A stretch of DNA of 64,000 nt from a bacterium. GTDB lineage: Bacteria > Armatimonadota > UBA5829. Both the position numbers and the translations under genes were made by a program. The notes beneath the pieces are model-generated. The model was not told where the DNA came from and made no database searches. It was given only the letters and a program-made list of their open reading frames with translations. The number at the start of each line of letters is the position of its first letter. The stretch's first letter is position 1. The DNA lies in contig JAJFUS010000032.1 in the NCBI GenBank assembly GCA_021372295.1, forward strand, positions 1-64,000. Direction: 5' to 3'. Below are positions 37,519 to 46,282 of the stretch, piece after piece.

Positions 37519-39330
37519 ATGACAACAAAAGCACCGACAAAAACAATAACGCTCACAATCGACAACCAGCAGGTCTCCGTGCCTGAGGGAACGACCGTAA
37601 TGCAGGCGGCGGAAAAGCTCGCCATTCGCATCCCACGGCTGTGTTATCACCCCCGGTTGCACTTGGAAGGATCGTGCCGGGTGTGCCTGGTGGAGATCGA
37701 GGGGTTCTCCAGGCCGATGGCGTCATGCACGCATCCGGTAAGCGAGGGAATGGTAGTTCATACCAACACGCCCGAGATTCGGGAAACGCGCAAGACGATC
37801 ATTGAGCTTTTAATCGCCAATCACCCGATGGACTGCCAGACCTGCGAGCGCGACGGCAACTGTGAGCTTCAATACCTCGCGTATTCGTCAGGCGTCCGTG
37901 ACAGGCATTATGAGGGCGAAAAAAAGCATTATGAGAAGGATTTGTCCTCGCCATCGGTGATCCGCGACCCGGATAAGTGCATTTTATGCGGCCGGTGCGT
38001 GCGAATTTGCGCCGAAGTGCAGGGCGTGTCGGCGCTGGGTTACATCAATCGCGGGTTCAAGACGGTCGTCACCCCGGCGTATAACGCGCCATTCACTGAG
38101 AGCGTGTGCGTAACGTGCGGTCAGTGCATCAACGTCTGTCCGGTGGCCTCGTTCCTTGAGAAGGACTACACAAAGGATGTCATCAGGGCTATCGAAGACC
38201 CCAACAAGCACGTGATCGTGCAAATTGCGCCGAGTGTGCGGGCATCAATCGGCGAGGGGTTCAATCAACCTCCTGGAATTCCAATGACAGGCAAGGCTGT
38301 CGCCGCGCTAAGAAGACTTGGGTTCGACGAAGTCTTCGACACGCAGATGGGAGCCGACCTTACCATTATGGAAGAGACGGCGGAATTCGTGAAGCGCTAC
38401 AAAGAGGGCGGCCCGCTGCCACTTATCACGAGCTGCTCATCCGCATGGATGAAGTTTGCTGAACATTTCTATCCCGATCTTATACCGAACATCTCCACGG
38501 CGAAGTCACCGATGAGCATGCTCGGCACCATGGCGAAGACTTACTATGCCCAGAAGAAAGGCATTCCGGTCGAGAAGATATTTAATGTCGGCGCAATGTG
38601 CTGCACGGCCAAGAAGTTCGAAGCGGCTCGGCCCGAGCAAAGGCTGGACATCGACGGCGAACTGGTTCCGTCTATCGACCGCGTAATTACCACTCGCGAG
38701 CTAGTATGGATGATTAAAAACGCCGGACTCGACTTCATGCGGCTTCCCGACGAGGACTTTGACCCCGTATTGGGGATGTCCACCGGCGCGGGAGCGCTTT
38801 TTGGCGCGACCGGCGGCTTGGCCGAGGCTGTGTATCGAACGGCATACTGGATGATTTCTGGCAAAGATTTGGAGCAGGTCGTAGTCGACGAAGTGAGAAG
38901 CGTCGCCGACGGAGTCAAACTCTGGGTAGCGAAAATCGGTGACATCAAGCTCAATTTCGGGGTCGCTCACGGGCTCACCAACGCGCATACGCTCCTTAGA
39001 ATGGTGCAGCGCGGCGAGGGCGATTTCCACTTTATCGAGATTATGGGATGCCCGGGCGGATGCATCGGCGGAGGCGGCCAGCCGTACGCGAGAGCAGGCG
39101 AAGGCATACCTCTGGACATCGAAAACCTCAAAAAACGCGCCGAGGCGCTGCGTTCAATCGACGCCGGAAAGAAGCTCAAATGTTCTTATGAGAACCCGGA
39201 TGTTGTCCAACTATACAAAGAATACTTAGACAAACCTATGAGTGAAATGGCGCACAAACTCCTGCACACCAGTTACAAACCCAGGCTGCCGCATGGGGTC
39301 TGGAACCCGGATGTGCTCAGGGCGGATTAG
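37519..39330 (+). CDS. hydA: [FeFe] hydrogenase catalytic subunit (HydA)
   Basis: A 603-residue protein with an N-terminal plant-type [2Fe-2S] domain (CYHPRLHLEGSCRVCLVE), a His-ligated cluster motif (HPMDCQTCERDGNCELQ), two [4Fe-4S] ferredoxin motifs (CILCGRCVRIC, CVTCGQCINVCPV) and the H-cluster domain. The H-cluster motifs are L1 TSCSSAW (residues 304-310), L2 MCCTAKKFEA (from 360) and L3 IMGCPGGC (Cys511, Cys515). L1 and L2 differ from the usual TSCCPxW and MPCxxKxxE. The short C-terminal tail lacks extra clusters. With HydB and HydC it should couple H2 to NAD(H), possibly with ferredoxin bifurcation. Confidence 0.95.
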   Translation: MTTKAPTKTITLTIDNQQVSVPEGTTVMQAAEKLAIRIPRLCYHPRLHLEGSCRVCLVEIEGFSRPMASCTHPVSEGMVVHTNTPEIRETRKTIIELLIANHPMDCQTCERDGNCELQYLAYSSGVRDRHYEGEKKHYEKDLSSPSVIRDPDKCILCGRCVRICAEVQGVSALGYINRGFKTVVTPAYNAPFTESVCVTCGQCINVCPVASFLEKDYTKDVIRAIEDPNKHVIVQIAPSVRASIGEGFNQPPGIPMTGKAVAALRRLGFDEVFDTQMGADLTIMEETAEFVKRYKEGGPLPLITSCSSAWMKFAEHFYPDLIPNISTAKSPMSMLGTMAKTYYAQKKGIPVEKIFNVGAMCCTAKKFEAARPEQRLDIDGELVPSIDRVITTRELVWMIKNAGLDFMRLPDEDFDPVLGMSTGAGALFGATGGLAEAVYRTAYWMISGKDLEQVVVDEVRSVADGVKLWVAKIGDIKLNFGVAHGLTNAHTLLRMVQRGEGDFHFIEIMGCPGGCIGGGGQPYARAGEGIPLDIENLKKRAEALRSIDAGKKLKCSYENPDVVQLYKEYLDKPMSEMAHKLLHTSYKPRLPHGVWNPDVLRAD

Positions 39331-39340
39331 GGGAATAAAA

Positions 39341-39838
39341 ATGGAATGCACTTGCCGCGACGACAATCTTTGTGAGTTAACGGAGTATATCAAGGGAGTT
39401 TTCAACCCTGAGCATCCGCAATCGGCGCTCATCGCGATACTGCATCACGCTCAAGGGATGTACGGCTATCTGAGCAGAGACGTGATGGAGCACATCGCGC
39501 AAGTGACCGAAGTCCCGGCGGCTGAGATATACGGCGTCGCAACTTTTTACAGCTTCTTCAAGCATACTCCACAGGGCAAGCATCAAATCCACGTATGTAT
39601 GGGCACGGCCTGCTACATCCGGGGCGGCGCAAAACTGTTGGAAACACTCGAAGACATGCTTAACATCAAGCCCGGCGAGACCACCGAGGACATGCTTTTC
39701 ACCCTCGGTGAAACGCGGTGCATCGGAGCGTGCGGTCTCGCGCCTGTTATGATGATTGACGATAAGGTCTACGGCCGCGTGGAACCCGAACAGTTAAAGG
39801 GAATTCTGGACGAATATCGGACGGAAATGCAAGCCTAG
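39341..39838 (+). CDS. hydC: NuoE-like [2Fe-2S] subunit of the hydrogenase (HydC)
   Basis: A 165-residue NuoE-type protein: N-terminal helical bundle (about 10-80) and thioredoxin-like [2Fe-2S] domain with ligands in CMGTACYIRGG and CIGACGLAP. It passes electrons between the HydB flavin and HydA. ATG 39341 follows AGGGGA by 6-7 bases and sits 10 bases after hydA. No maturation genes (hydE, hydF, hydG) are in this window. Confidence 0.94.
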   Translation: MECTCRDDNLCELTEYIKGVFNPEHPQSALIAILHHAQGMYGYLSRDVMEHIAQVTEVPAAEIYGVATFYSFFKHTPQGKHQIHVCMGTACYIRGGAKLLETLEDMLNIKPGETTEDMLFTLGETRCIGACGLAPVMMIDDKVYGRVEPEQLKGILDEYRTEMQA

Positions 39839-39908
39839 GAGTCAACTCCCGCCACCTTGGGTATAACCCTCTGTCCAACAGACACACCAATCTCTACGAG
39901 GTGAACCA

Positions 39909-40460
39909 ATGGCCAGAGTTGCGAGGGAAATGGTTGAAAAGGCAGGAGTAAATGTCGATCAGATTGTTGAATTGCTCGTTAAGAACGCAGGAGCCGAACT
40001 TACAACCTACTACTATTACACGATCCTCAGGGCAAACCTTATCGGTCTTAGCGGCGAGACGGTGAAGGAAATCGCTGAGGTAGCGCGCATTGAGGACAGG
40101 AATCATTTCGAAGCGATCGTGCCACGAATATATGAGCTCGGCGGCAAATTGCCTGACGACATGAAGGCTTTCCACGATCAGTCAGCTTGCCCACCTGCAA
40201 GCATTCCGACAGACCCGGCGGACGTCAACGCTATACTGCATGTCCTGGTGGAAGCCGAGCGCTGTGCAGTGCGAGGCTACACCCATATATGCAACCTGAC
40301 GGCAGGCAAAGATCATCGCACGTACGACTTATCCCTAGCGATCTTAAACGAAGAGATAGAGCATGAGTCGTGGTTCTCAGAGTTCCTCGGCGAGGGACCG
40401 TCGGGACACTTTATGCGAAAGGGAGAGACGTCACCGTTTGTCGGCAAGTTTCTAAGATAA
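39909..40460 (+). CDS. Ferritin-like/DpsL-type protein
   Basis: A 183-residue four-helix protein. Possible di-iron ligands are Glu and His in AGAELTTYYYY, EDRNHFE, EAERCAVRGYTHIC and NEEIEHESWFSEFL. Two cysteines (SACPP and AERCAVRG) are placed as in DpsL/ferritin-like proteins with a bacterioferritin-type centre. Likely role: iron storage and peroxide removal, which fits protection of the oxygen-sensitive hydrogenase encoded upstream. ATG 39909 has GAGGTG 6 bases upstream. Confidence 0.85.
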   Translation: MARVAREMVEKAGVNVDQIVELLVKNAGAELTTYYYYTILRANLIGLSGETVKEIAEVARIEDRNHFEAIVPRIYELGGKLPDDMKAFHDQSACPPASIPTDPADVNAILHVLVEAERCAVRGYTHICNLTAGKDHRTYDLSLAILNEEIEHESWFSEFLGEGPSGHFMRKGETSPFVGKFLR

Positions 40461-40467
40461 ATAACAG

Positions 40468-40493
40468 TGGTGGCAATCCTCGGACTGCCACCA
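40468..40493 (+). terminator. Hairpin after the ferritin-like gene
   Basis: An 8-bp stem (TGGTGGCA/TGCCACCA) with a 10-base loop starts 8 bases after the stop. It is followed by A residues rather than T, so it is not a classical terminator. Confidence 0.35.
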
Positions 40494-40513
40494 AAAAACC
40501 TCCAATTCCCCCA

Positions 40514-40542
40514 TTGACAACCAGCCAAACACACGCTATTAT
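40514..40542 (+). promoter_or_regulatory. Promoter of the DUF3795 gene
   Basis: A perfect TTGACA (40514-40519) and TATTAT (40537-40542) are 17 bases apart, 60 bases before the GTG start. Confidence 0.7.
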
Positions 40543-40546
40543 ACTG

Positions 40547-40562
40547 GTGTAAGTTTTTACAC
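40547..40562. promoter_or_regulatory. Operator-like palindrome at the DUF3795 transcription start
   Basis: GTGTAA and TTACAC flank GTTT, a 6-4-6 inverted repeat just after the -10 element, where a repressor would block initiation. The regulator is not identified. Confidence 0.5.
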
Positions 40563-40601
40563 GCCACCAATAAGTCATTCACTCGGAGGAAAAAATCTAT
40601 C

Positions 40602-40949
40602 GTGGACAACAAACTCATAGGCGCATGCGGGCTCGTGTGCAGCGAGTGCGAGGGCTACAAAGCCACGCAAGCAAATGATCCTGATGCAATCGCCAAAATC
40701 GCAGCCGACTGGAGCAAACAGTTCGGAGCCGACATCAAACCCGAAAGTGTGCAGTGTGACGGCTGCATGACCGCAAGCGACCGCAAGTGTGGCCACTGCG
40801 CTGAGTGCGAAATTCGCGCGTGTGTGATAAGTCGAGGGCTGCCCAATTGCGCTCACTGTGAAGACTACGGCTGTGAGACAATATCCAACTTCTTGAAGAT
40901 GGCTCCGTGCGCGGAAAAATCGTTAAGCGAAATCAGGGCTGGTATGTAA
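40602..40949 (+). CDS. DUF3795 cysteine-rich protein
   Basis: A 115-residue cytoplasmic protein with 14 cysteines. It starts with the DUF3795 signature ACGLVCSECEGYKAT and continues with CDGCM, CGHCAECEIRAC and CAHCEDYGC. The family is common in anaerobes and probably binds metal; its function is unknown. The GTG start has GGAGG about 11 bases upstream. It has its own strong promoter with an operator-like palindrome. Confidence 0.88.
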   Translation: MDNKLIGACGLVCSECEGYKATQANDPDAIAKIAADWSKQFGADIKPESVQCDGCMTASDRKCGHCAECEIRACVISRGLPNCAHCEDYGCETISNFLKMAPCAEKSLSEIRAGM

Positions 40950-41124
40950 GGAATCGAGATCTACTCGTCGATGTTGCCGCGCTCGGCTTGACGTTCCTGC
41001 TGACGCTCGATTTTTCGTCGGCGTTTATGCTGGGACTTCTTGTCGGACTCGTGCGGCCCGGCTTTAAGGAAGTGTGCCTTTTGCGCGAAAATCGACTTTC
41101 CGGGAATCCTTCGACGCATAAATG

Positions 41125-41583
41125 TCACCTTTTCGCTATCACATCGAGCCGCTGGAGTATATCTATGGCGAACTTATCGGCTTTAGTCTGTTTGTACCTG
41201 CCGTTTCGTCCCTCGATATGATCTAGATAGTGCGAAAACTCGTGCAGGAAAATCGCAAGCAGCAGGTCTTCGGGAGTATTAAACTTTTCCACGCGCATTT
41301 TCTGATAGATTATAGTCTGGCCGCGGCTGTCGATCTTGCGCTTGTAGTCAGACGTCTTAAACTGCACCTGCACAGGATAGCGATTTGACCTGTTGATCCG
41401 CAGGCGAATCAGCTTACCGTGCCTGCGGGTCGGAGTCATGCGATAGTACGTGCCCGAGATATACCGACCAGACCCCGCCGGGCTGTACTTGATCTCTACC
41501 AGGAGGCCATCTGTCGGGTAGCCCATAACTGCTTCGCTCAAGGCCGTGGAAATACAAAATTTGGTGTTGTTCTCGATAATCAT
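41125..41583 (-). CDS. Putative zinc metalloprotease with HExxH motif
   Basis: A 152-residue protein. The C-terminal segment LAIFLHEFSHYLDHIEG carries HExxH (HEFSH), and a downstream TKADKFAIDIL supplies a possible third ligand, as in gluzincin or SprT-like mini-proteases. The N-terminal half is probably a beta-rich domain. ATG 41583 overlaps the stop of the membrane protein gene (ATGA), so the two are translationally coupled and may work together. Confidence 0.75.
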   Translation of the reverse strand: MIIENNTKFCISTALSEAVMGYPTDGLLVEIKYSPAGSGRYISGTYYRMTPTRRHGKLIRLRINRSNRYPVQVQFKTSDYKRKIDSRGQTIIYQKMRVEKFNTPEDLLLAIFLHEFSHYLDHIEGRNGRYKQTKADKFAIDILQRLDVIAKR

Positions 41584-42839
41584 ACCGGTGGAAAACCTGT
41601 GCGGCTGGAAACGTAACGCCTGTTGGTTAGATACGCTCCGATAAACGCCATAACAAACACTCCAAAACACGTGGCAAGCATAGTAGTATCATAATGAAGA
41701 CCGATGGACACGCTCGATGCGGCGCTGAAATGACCTGTGGTAACTATCGATTTCCATGCCACCGCGCATACGAACATCGTAAACCACAGATATGCTGCAT
41801 AGACAATTACTATACGAATGGCAGTTGGCAGCGAGCCATCACGAGACCCCCATCGAACCGCTAGCGCTCCAGACCCAAGCGCCAGCAACGCAATCAAAGC
41901 GGCCCCGGCGTACACAAATCCTGGAAAAGTCTTTACTTTGTCCTCGCCGCGATAGCGAATCTTCATTCCTTTATATAAATTGAGTGAGGCTGAGACAGGC
42001 CGTTTTTCGGCGCCTCCGAGCCCCATATCGGATTCAACCGACGCGCGAAGTGTGGCCCCATTAATCAGCCCGTACGCGATACCCGCCACAGACGGCTGCA
42101 ACTCTACAATACCACGCCCAGCAGGTCCTTCCGGGTTGCGCGGCCCTGTCTTTGAGATCAGCCACATCTGCGCAGCAACGGCAATCATCAGTTGAATAAT
42201 GATTGCAAACGGTACGATCGACTTCCCACAGACCCACCAACGACTGAAAACCGATCCCCTGCCGACCCGACATGCCGCAAAGTGACTGCCTATGTATGCA
42301 AAAATCACACCAAACAAACCTGCTGCAATGAACGTGCTTAATGGACGAGGATGTAGGTCGAAGCTTGGCGGCGCGAACTCAAATCCACCAGCGGACGGCA
42401 GAGCGCCGCTATCAATCGGCGCGGAAAACCATCTCGAAAGCCCCGCCAGTATCGCCGCGTAAAACACAGTGCCCAGCAGAGCCGCAAATATCACGCCAAA
42501 CCGGCTTGCGCCCGAGCGCAGCCGTCCCGACGCATAGCCGGACACAAATAGAGCGAAAGCAGGAATAAAAGCCCATACGGTGAGCGGGAGAAGCACCTGC
42601 GCCGACACTTTCGCGCCGCCGACCCCTCCTGCCCCGACAAGAAGGGCGTGCTGAATCGCACACAAATTCAGGCCGGCACGAGCAAATGCATCAGCGCCAT
42701 ACTTCAATGACGTTCCGGGACTGGTGACATTAGCAATCCCCATCCCTATCAGGAGGAAACACAAGCCATATCCAACAACTAACGCGACAATTGTTCCATA
42801 AATAGCCGCAATGAACAGGTTGACAGGTTTATTGTCCAC
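41580..42839 (-). CDS. Polytopic membrane protein of unknown function
   Basis: About 419 residues with roughly nine hydrophobic segments, for example LFIAAIYGTIVALVVGYGLC and the run after DKVKTFPGFVYAGA. A soluble loop of about 70 residues lies between the sixth and seventh segments. I do not recognise the family. GTG 42839 is chosen because AGGTGG lies 4 bases upstream; GTG 42866 has no ribosome binding site. It is coupled to the metalloprotease-like gene. Confidence 0.7.
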   Translation of the reverse strand: MDNKPVNLFIAAIYGTIVALVVGYGLCFLLIGMGIANVTSPGTSLKYGADAFARAGLNLCAIQHALLVGAGGVGGAKVSAQVLLPLTVWAFIPAFALFVSGYASGRLRSGASRFGVIFAALLGTVFYAAILAGLSRWFSAPIDSGALPSAGGFEFAPPSFDLHPRPLSTFIAAGLFGVIFAYIGSHFAACRVGRGSVFSRWWVCGKSIVPFAIIIQLMIAVAAQMWLISKTGPRNPEGPAGRGIVELQPSVAGIAYGLINGATLRASVESDMGLGGAEKRPVSASLNLYKGMKIRYRGEDKVKTFPGFVYAGAALIALLALGSGALAVRWGSRDGSLPTAIRIVIVYAAYLWFTMFVCAVAWKSIVTTGHFSAASSVSIGLHYDTTMLATCFGVFVMAFIGAYLTNRRYVSSRTGFPPV

Positions 42840-43024
42840 TTCACCACCTGCTGTAACACACCCCACGCGCGCAAAATAGACCCGGCATCCTGCCAGGCCG
42901 GAAAGCCATCACAAAACACCAATGGCTGAGCGCGTCGCACCTGAAAATCAGCTTATATACATGCCGACTAATATCCTTCTTGTCTGTGACAAAAATATTT
43001 TTTTAATCCACGATCAGGCGTCAT

Positions 43025-43903
43025 CTATTTGAACCTGGTTACCGATATTTTTACGTCCACATTTGCGCAGACAGTCGTAGGATTGTCACTTTGGCTGACG
43101 GCCATCGGCAAATTAATGCTGATTATGCCATTGGTTATGCCGCTCCCAGTCAATACTTTTCCCAACACCGGCGCAAAGCAGAAGTCGGCGGTTCCTTTCA
43201 GGTTCACGCTCCCAGTCAACGACTGCAGCACCTGTGCCTGTTCACCTTGCATATTCCCGGCGACGGCACGCAGAACTTGAGCCAAGTCCATTGTCCCGCT
43301 ATAATTCTGCTTTATTCGGGCAGCGCTCTGGTCCCATAACTGTTCTTCCGACGAAGCGAGAGTGGAATTAATGGAAATGCTGCCCCCTCCATACAACATC
43401 GAATACGAAGACTGCCAACTCGATCCGACATCAACAGGATCGGACGGAAATATCACATTTTGACCTGCCTGGCCGAATATTTTGGAGAGATTGGCTCCAA
43501 CATTCCCGCTGTTGCCCTCAGAGGTCTCCGCCGCCTCGATACTAGAGACTTGACCCAGCTTGGAGATGGTCACTTTTACTTTCGAGTCGGGTATCGACGA
43601 TGCCTGCGAAGACAAACTTCCGGTCGTTTGAGCGTCTTTTGTTGTAATTTCGACCACAGCCGACCCATCGTCCATCACTTCGATAGTCTTCTGCAGCATA
43701 GTCGACTTAACCGTCATATTGATTCGCGGAATAGTCATGCTCGCCGCCCCCACACCTTGAACGGTTATATCGGTTGCAACCTTGTATTTATCCACCTCAC
43801 CCTTCGTAAATTTATACTCCAGTTTGATTGGTTCCGCCTGAGCATGCGACATTATACATACGGCTGCAACTACAAACAAGACCGGCAAAACTTTTCGTTT
43901 CAT
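43025..43903 (-). CDS. Secreted DUF6263-like protein
   Basis: A 292-residue exported protein with a signal peptide (VLPVLFVVAAVCIMSHAQA). It is beta-rich and contains LEYKFTKGEVDKYKV near the N-terminus and GSSWQSSYSM in the middle, the pattern of a family of uncharacterised periplasmic or surface proteins (DUF6263-like). Function is unknown. ATG 43903 has GGAGG 6 bases upstream. Confidence 0.8.
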   Translation of the reverse strand: MKRKVLPVLFVVAAVCIMSHAQAEPIKLEYKFTKGEVDKYKVATDITVQGVGAASMTIPRINMTVKSTMLQKTIEVMDDGSAVVEITTKDAQTTGSLSSQASSIPDSKVKVTISKLGQVSSIEAAETSEGNSGNVGANLSKIFGQAGQNVIFPSDPVDVGSSWQSSYSMLYGGGSISINSTLASSEEQLWDQSAARIKQNYSGTMDLAQVLRAVAGNMQGEQAQVLQSLTGSVNLKGTADFCFAPVLGKVLTGSGITNGIISINLPMAVSQSDNPTTVCANVDVKISVTRFK

Positions 43904-44083
43904 TATATTCCTCCAGGATCGGGGCGCTTTTCGCTATATTCACAACAAACCAGCACGAGCGACCCGTATACCTAATAAAACTTGCCTTATTATAAACGTT
44001 GGTTTTGGGAAAGTAAAATAAGCATTCAAGCAGGTATATTTGTTTCAATATCGAATCTCTGTGTTAGTGGGAATGATTAATTA

Positions 44084-44106
44084 CGCGCTTTCAAAGCGCG
44101 GGGAGG
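44084..44106 (+). promoter_or_regulatory. Hairpin abutting the pspA ribosome binding site
   Basis: CGCGCTT and AAGCGCG (44084-44090, 44094-44100) pair around TCA, and GGGAGG follows at 44101-44106. A stem this close to the Shine-Dalgarno sequence could influence translation. Confidence 0.4.
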
Positions 44107-44112
44107 ATGCAC

Positions 44113-44931
44113 ATGTTCGGTAGAATTTGGCGGTATCTGAAAGCGCTGCTTCTTGGAAAACTGGACGAACTGGAAAATCCCGAAATCCTGCTCCAGGAAG
44201 CCGCCAGAGAAATGCGGGAGAACCTCGCCGCAAATCGACAGCGCGCGGTCACCGCTATCACGCAAAAAAACAATCTCAAGGCGCTTCTCGACGAACAGGA
44301 AAAACGCGTCGCGCAATTGCAGGCTCAAGCCGAAATGGCCGTAAAAAACGGCGATCGTGACTTAGCGCGAAGGGTTCTACGCGAAAAGATGACTTTTGAA
44401 GAGACAATCGAGTCCACTCGCGCAAGCTATGAACAGGCCATACAGGCATCTGAAGCGATCAAGGTCGCGATCCGACGCCAGGAAGAGACCGTCAGACAGC
44501 GCACTGCCGAAGCTCTCGCGAAAAAAGCTCAATGGAAACAGGCTCAGATACAAATCGAGATCGACAAAGCGTTGAACGGCCTGACATTCGAGGCAGAGTC
44601 GTCGGCATGGGAACGCGCGGGCGAGAAAATTCGCACGGCGCAGTCCGAAGCCGCCGCCAGAGCTGAACTCTCGCAGGCAAGCATTCAAGCCAAGATCGCC
44701 GGACTCCAGGACGACACCGTAGATGCTCAAGCTGAAAAGGCTCTCGAAGAGCTCGAACAAAAAATGACCGCGCCGGCCGCTGTCGAACAGCCTCAAACCG
44801 TGAATGCCGGGCAAGGCGGCGAAGTCAGCGACGTAGAAAAAGAACTTGCCGAACTCGAAGCGAAGCTGGGCGCGTCCGGCGAACAGCAACCCGTCACCGA
44901 ATCGGGACAGACCGAGCAAAAGACGGAATAA
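44113..44931 (+). CDS. pspA: PspA/IM30 (ESCRT-III-like) membrane-stress protein
   Basis: A 272-residue, almost entirely helical protein. The amphipathic start FGRIWRYLKALLLGKLDELE and the segment NPEILLQEAAREMRENL identify PspA/IM30. These proteins assemble on damaged inner membranes. ATG 44113 is preferred: GGAGG lies 6 bases upstream. The acidic C-terminal 60 residues are low-complexity. It heads a three-gene operon with a membrane coiled-coil protein and a J-like protein. Confidence 0.94.
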   Translation: MFGRIWRYLKALLLGKLDELENPEILLQEAAREMRENLAANRQRAVTAITQKNNLKALLDEQEKRVAQLQAQAEMAVKNGDRDLARRVLREKMTFEETIESTRASYEQAIQASEAIKVAIRRQEETVRQRTAEALAKKAQWKQAQIQIEIDKALNGLTFEAESSAWERAGEKIRTAQSEAAARAELSQASIQAKIAGLQDDTVDAQAEKALEELEQKMTAPAAVEQPQTVNAGQGGEVSDVEKELAELEAKLGASGEQQPVTESGQTEQKTE

Positions 44932-45756
44932 ATGACTCATTCGCAGTGGCACAACTTCGGTATTGTGGTGAAACGCGCGCTCAAAATGCCGTTTTCGATT
45001 ATATTGATAAGCGTAAGCGCGCTTTTCGCACTGATTATGCACGACTTGCTGGGGCTGTTCGTCCTTTGCGGATCGATGGCGGCAGTAGCCGCGTACTCGC
45101 TTGTCAAACTCCAGGACGAGCAGTTCATAAGGATGGCGATCCGTGAGGACGCAGACAGACGTCGCGCTCAGGACACCATAGCTCGCACATTTCGCATTGA
45201 GGAGCTTGATGTGGAAAGCCGCGTGCGTATGAAAACCATAGTCAAACTGCAAAATGAGATCGCCGAGGACGTTGCGGACTCCCCCATTGACGAAAACGCC
45301 GCCGGACTTGCCGACACGGTGGCACAGACTGAGAGTTTGGTCGATCGCGCGCTGGCAATGGCTCAACAAAATCGCGAGCTTCAGCGATTCCTCGCTAAAA
45401 CCGACGCGGGCGCAATCGAAGCTCGAATTCACAGCATCCAGACAAGGCTTGAGTCCGAAACCGACCCGGCCAGACAGTCCGAAATTCAGATTGCGCTGAA
45501 GGCAAAGCGTCAGGAACTGGAAGATTATCGCGCCATCGAACAGGCCGGAGTGCGAATAATGGATCAATTGGAGAGCATAGAATGCTCGTTCGCGAGCCTG
45601 CGCGCCAGGCTGGTTCTGGTCAAGTCTACTGACATCAAAGACTGGATGTCGGCAAACGAGGAACTCAGGGTCGAACTCGGCGGGCTCAACTCGTCCGTAG
45701 ACACGCTGGAACAAACCATCAACGATGTCCTGTTGATCGGCAGGCAGGGCACGTGA
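44932..45756 (+). CDS. Membrane-anchored coiled-coil protein of the psp operon
   Basis: A 274-residue protein. Two hydrophobic segments near the N-terminus (MPFSIILISVSALFALIM, LLGLFVLCGSMAAVAAY) are followed by a cytoplasmic coiled-coil region of about 200 residues. I know no family name. It starts directly after the pspA stop, so it is very likely a PspA partner or anchor. Confidence 0.82.
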   Translation: MTHSQWHNFGIVVKRALKMPFSIILISVSALFALIMHDLLGLFVLCGSMAAVAAYSLVKLQDEQFIRMAIREDADRRRAQDTIARTFRIEELDVESRVRMKTIVKLQNEIAEDVADSPIDENAAGLADTVAQTESLVDRALAMAQQNRELQRFLAKTDAGAIEARIHSIQTRLESETDPARQSEIQIALKAKRQELEDYRAIEQAGVRIMDQLESIECSFASLRARLVLVKSTDIKDWMSANEELRVELGGLNSSVDTLEQTINDVLLIGRQGT

Positions 45757-45760
45757 GATA

Positions 45761-46147
45761 ATGGGAATTCTAAGACGCATATCACTGATTATTCGGGGAC
45801 TGGCCGCCGGACAAACAGAACGTTTGGACGAAATCGCACGCGACGAATTATCCTCCGTTGCGCCCACCCAAACGCCAGTCATCAAGAAACCTGTCACTCT
45901 ACAGCCGATGATTGCGCATCTTGCCGCGGATTATAGAACGCTCGGCGTCGAACCCGATGCGGACCTGGACGCGGTCGAAACGGCATGGCGAGCGCTTGCG
46001 TCAAGAGCCGACCCTAAGCGCTTCCCAGCAGGCTCCGACGAAGAAAAAAGAGCGGCGGCCATACTTGACTCAATCAATGAGGCGTACGCCCGAATTAGAG
46101 AAGAACTGAACCCAACTGAAGGCCGTTTCGGGCGATTGGAATTATAA
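45761..46147 (+). CDS. J-domain-like protein of the psp operon
   Basis: A 128-residue protein. Residues about 55-125 resemble a DnaJ domain (DYRTLGVEPDADLDAVETAW, then DSINEAYARIRE), but the HPD loop needed to stimulate DnaK reads ADPKRF, so it lacks the histidine. It may be an adaptor rather than a co-chaperone. It begins 5 bases after the upstream stop and closes the pspA operon. Confidence 0.78.
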   Translation: MGILRRISLIIRGLAAGQTERLDEIARDELSSVAPTQTPVIKKPVTLQPMIAHLAADYRTLGVEPDADLDAVETAWRALASRADPKRFPAGSDEEKRAAAILDSINEAYARIREELNPTEGRFGRLEL

Positions 46148-46167
46148 ATGTTCTCAGCCGTACGTCA

Positions 46168-46203
46168 CCAGAGGCCCTCAGCGCTTAACGCCGGGGCCTC
46201 TGG
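46168..46203 (+). terminator. Hairpin after the psp operon
   Basis: A perfect 10-bp GC-rich stem (CCAGAGGCCC/GGGCCTCTGG) with a 16-base loop, 21 bases after the last stop. No T-tract follows. The likely role is transcript end or 3' protection. Confidence 0.5.
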
Positions 46204-46282
46204 CAGGATGACTTGGGCGAGTCGATATCTGTTTACCCTTGCCTGCCAGAGTCTAAACAAGCTGAATCAAAAATATTTGCAA

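Noticed and set aside
40907..41221. 104-codon open frame after the DUF3795 gene
   Set aside because: Overlaps the DUF3795 end and the antisense of the HExxH gene; no ribosome binding site.
44377..45897. 506-codon open frame opposite the psp operon
   Set aside because: Shadow of pspA and its partner genes, caused by codon bias; no ribosome binding site or known motif.
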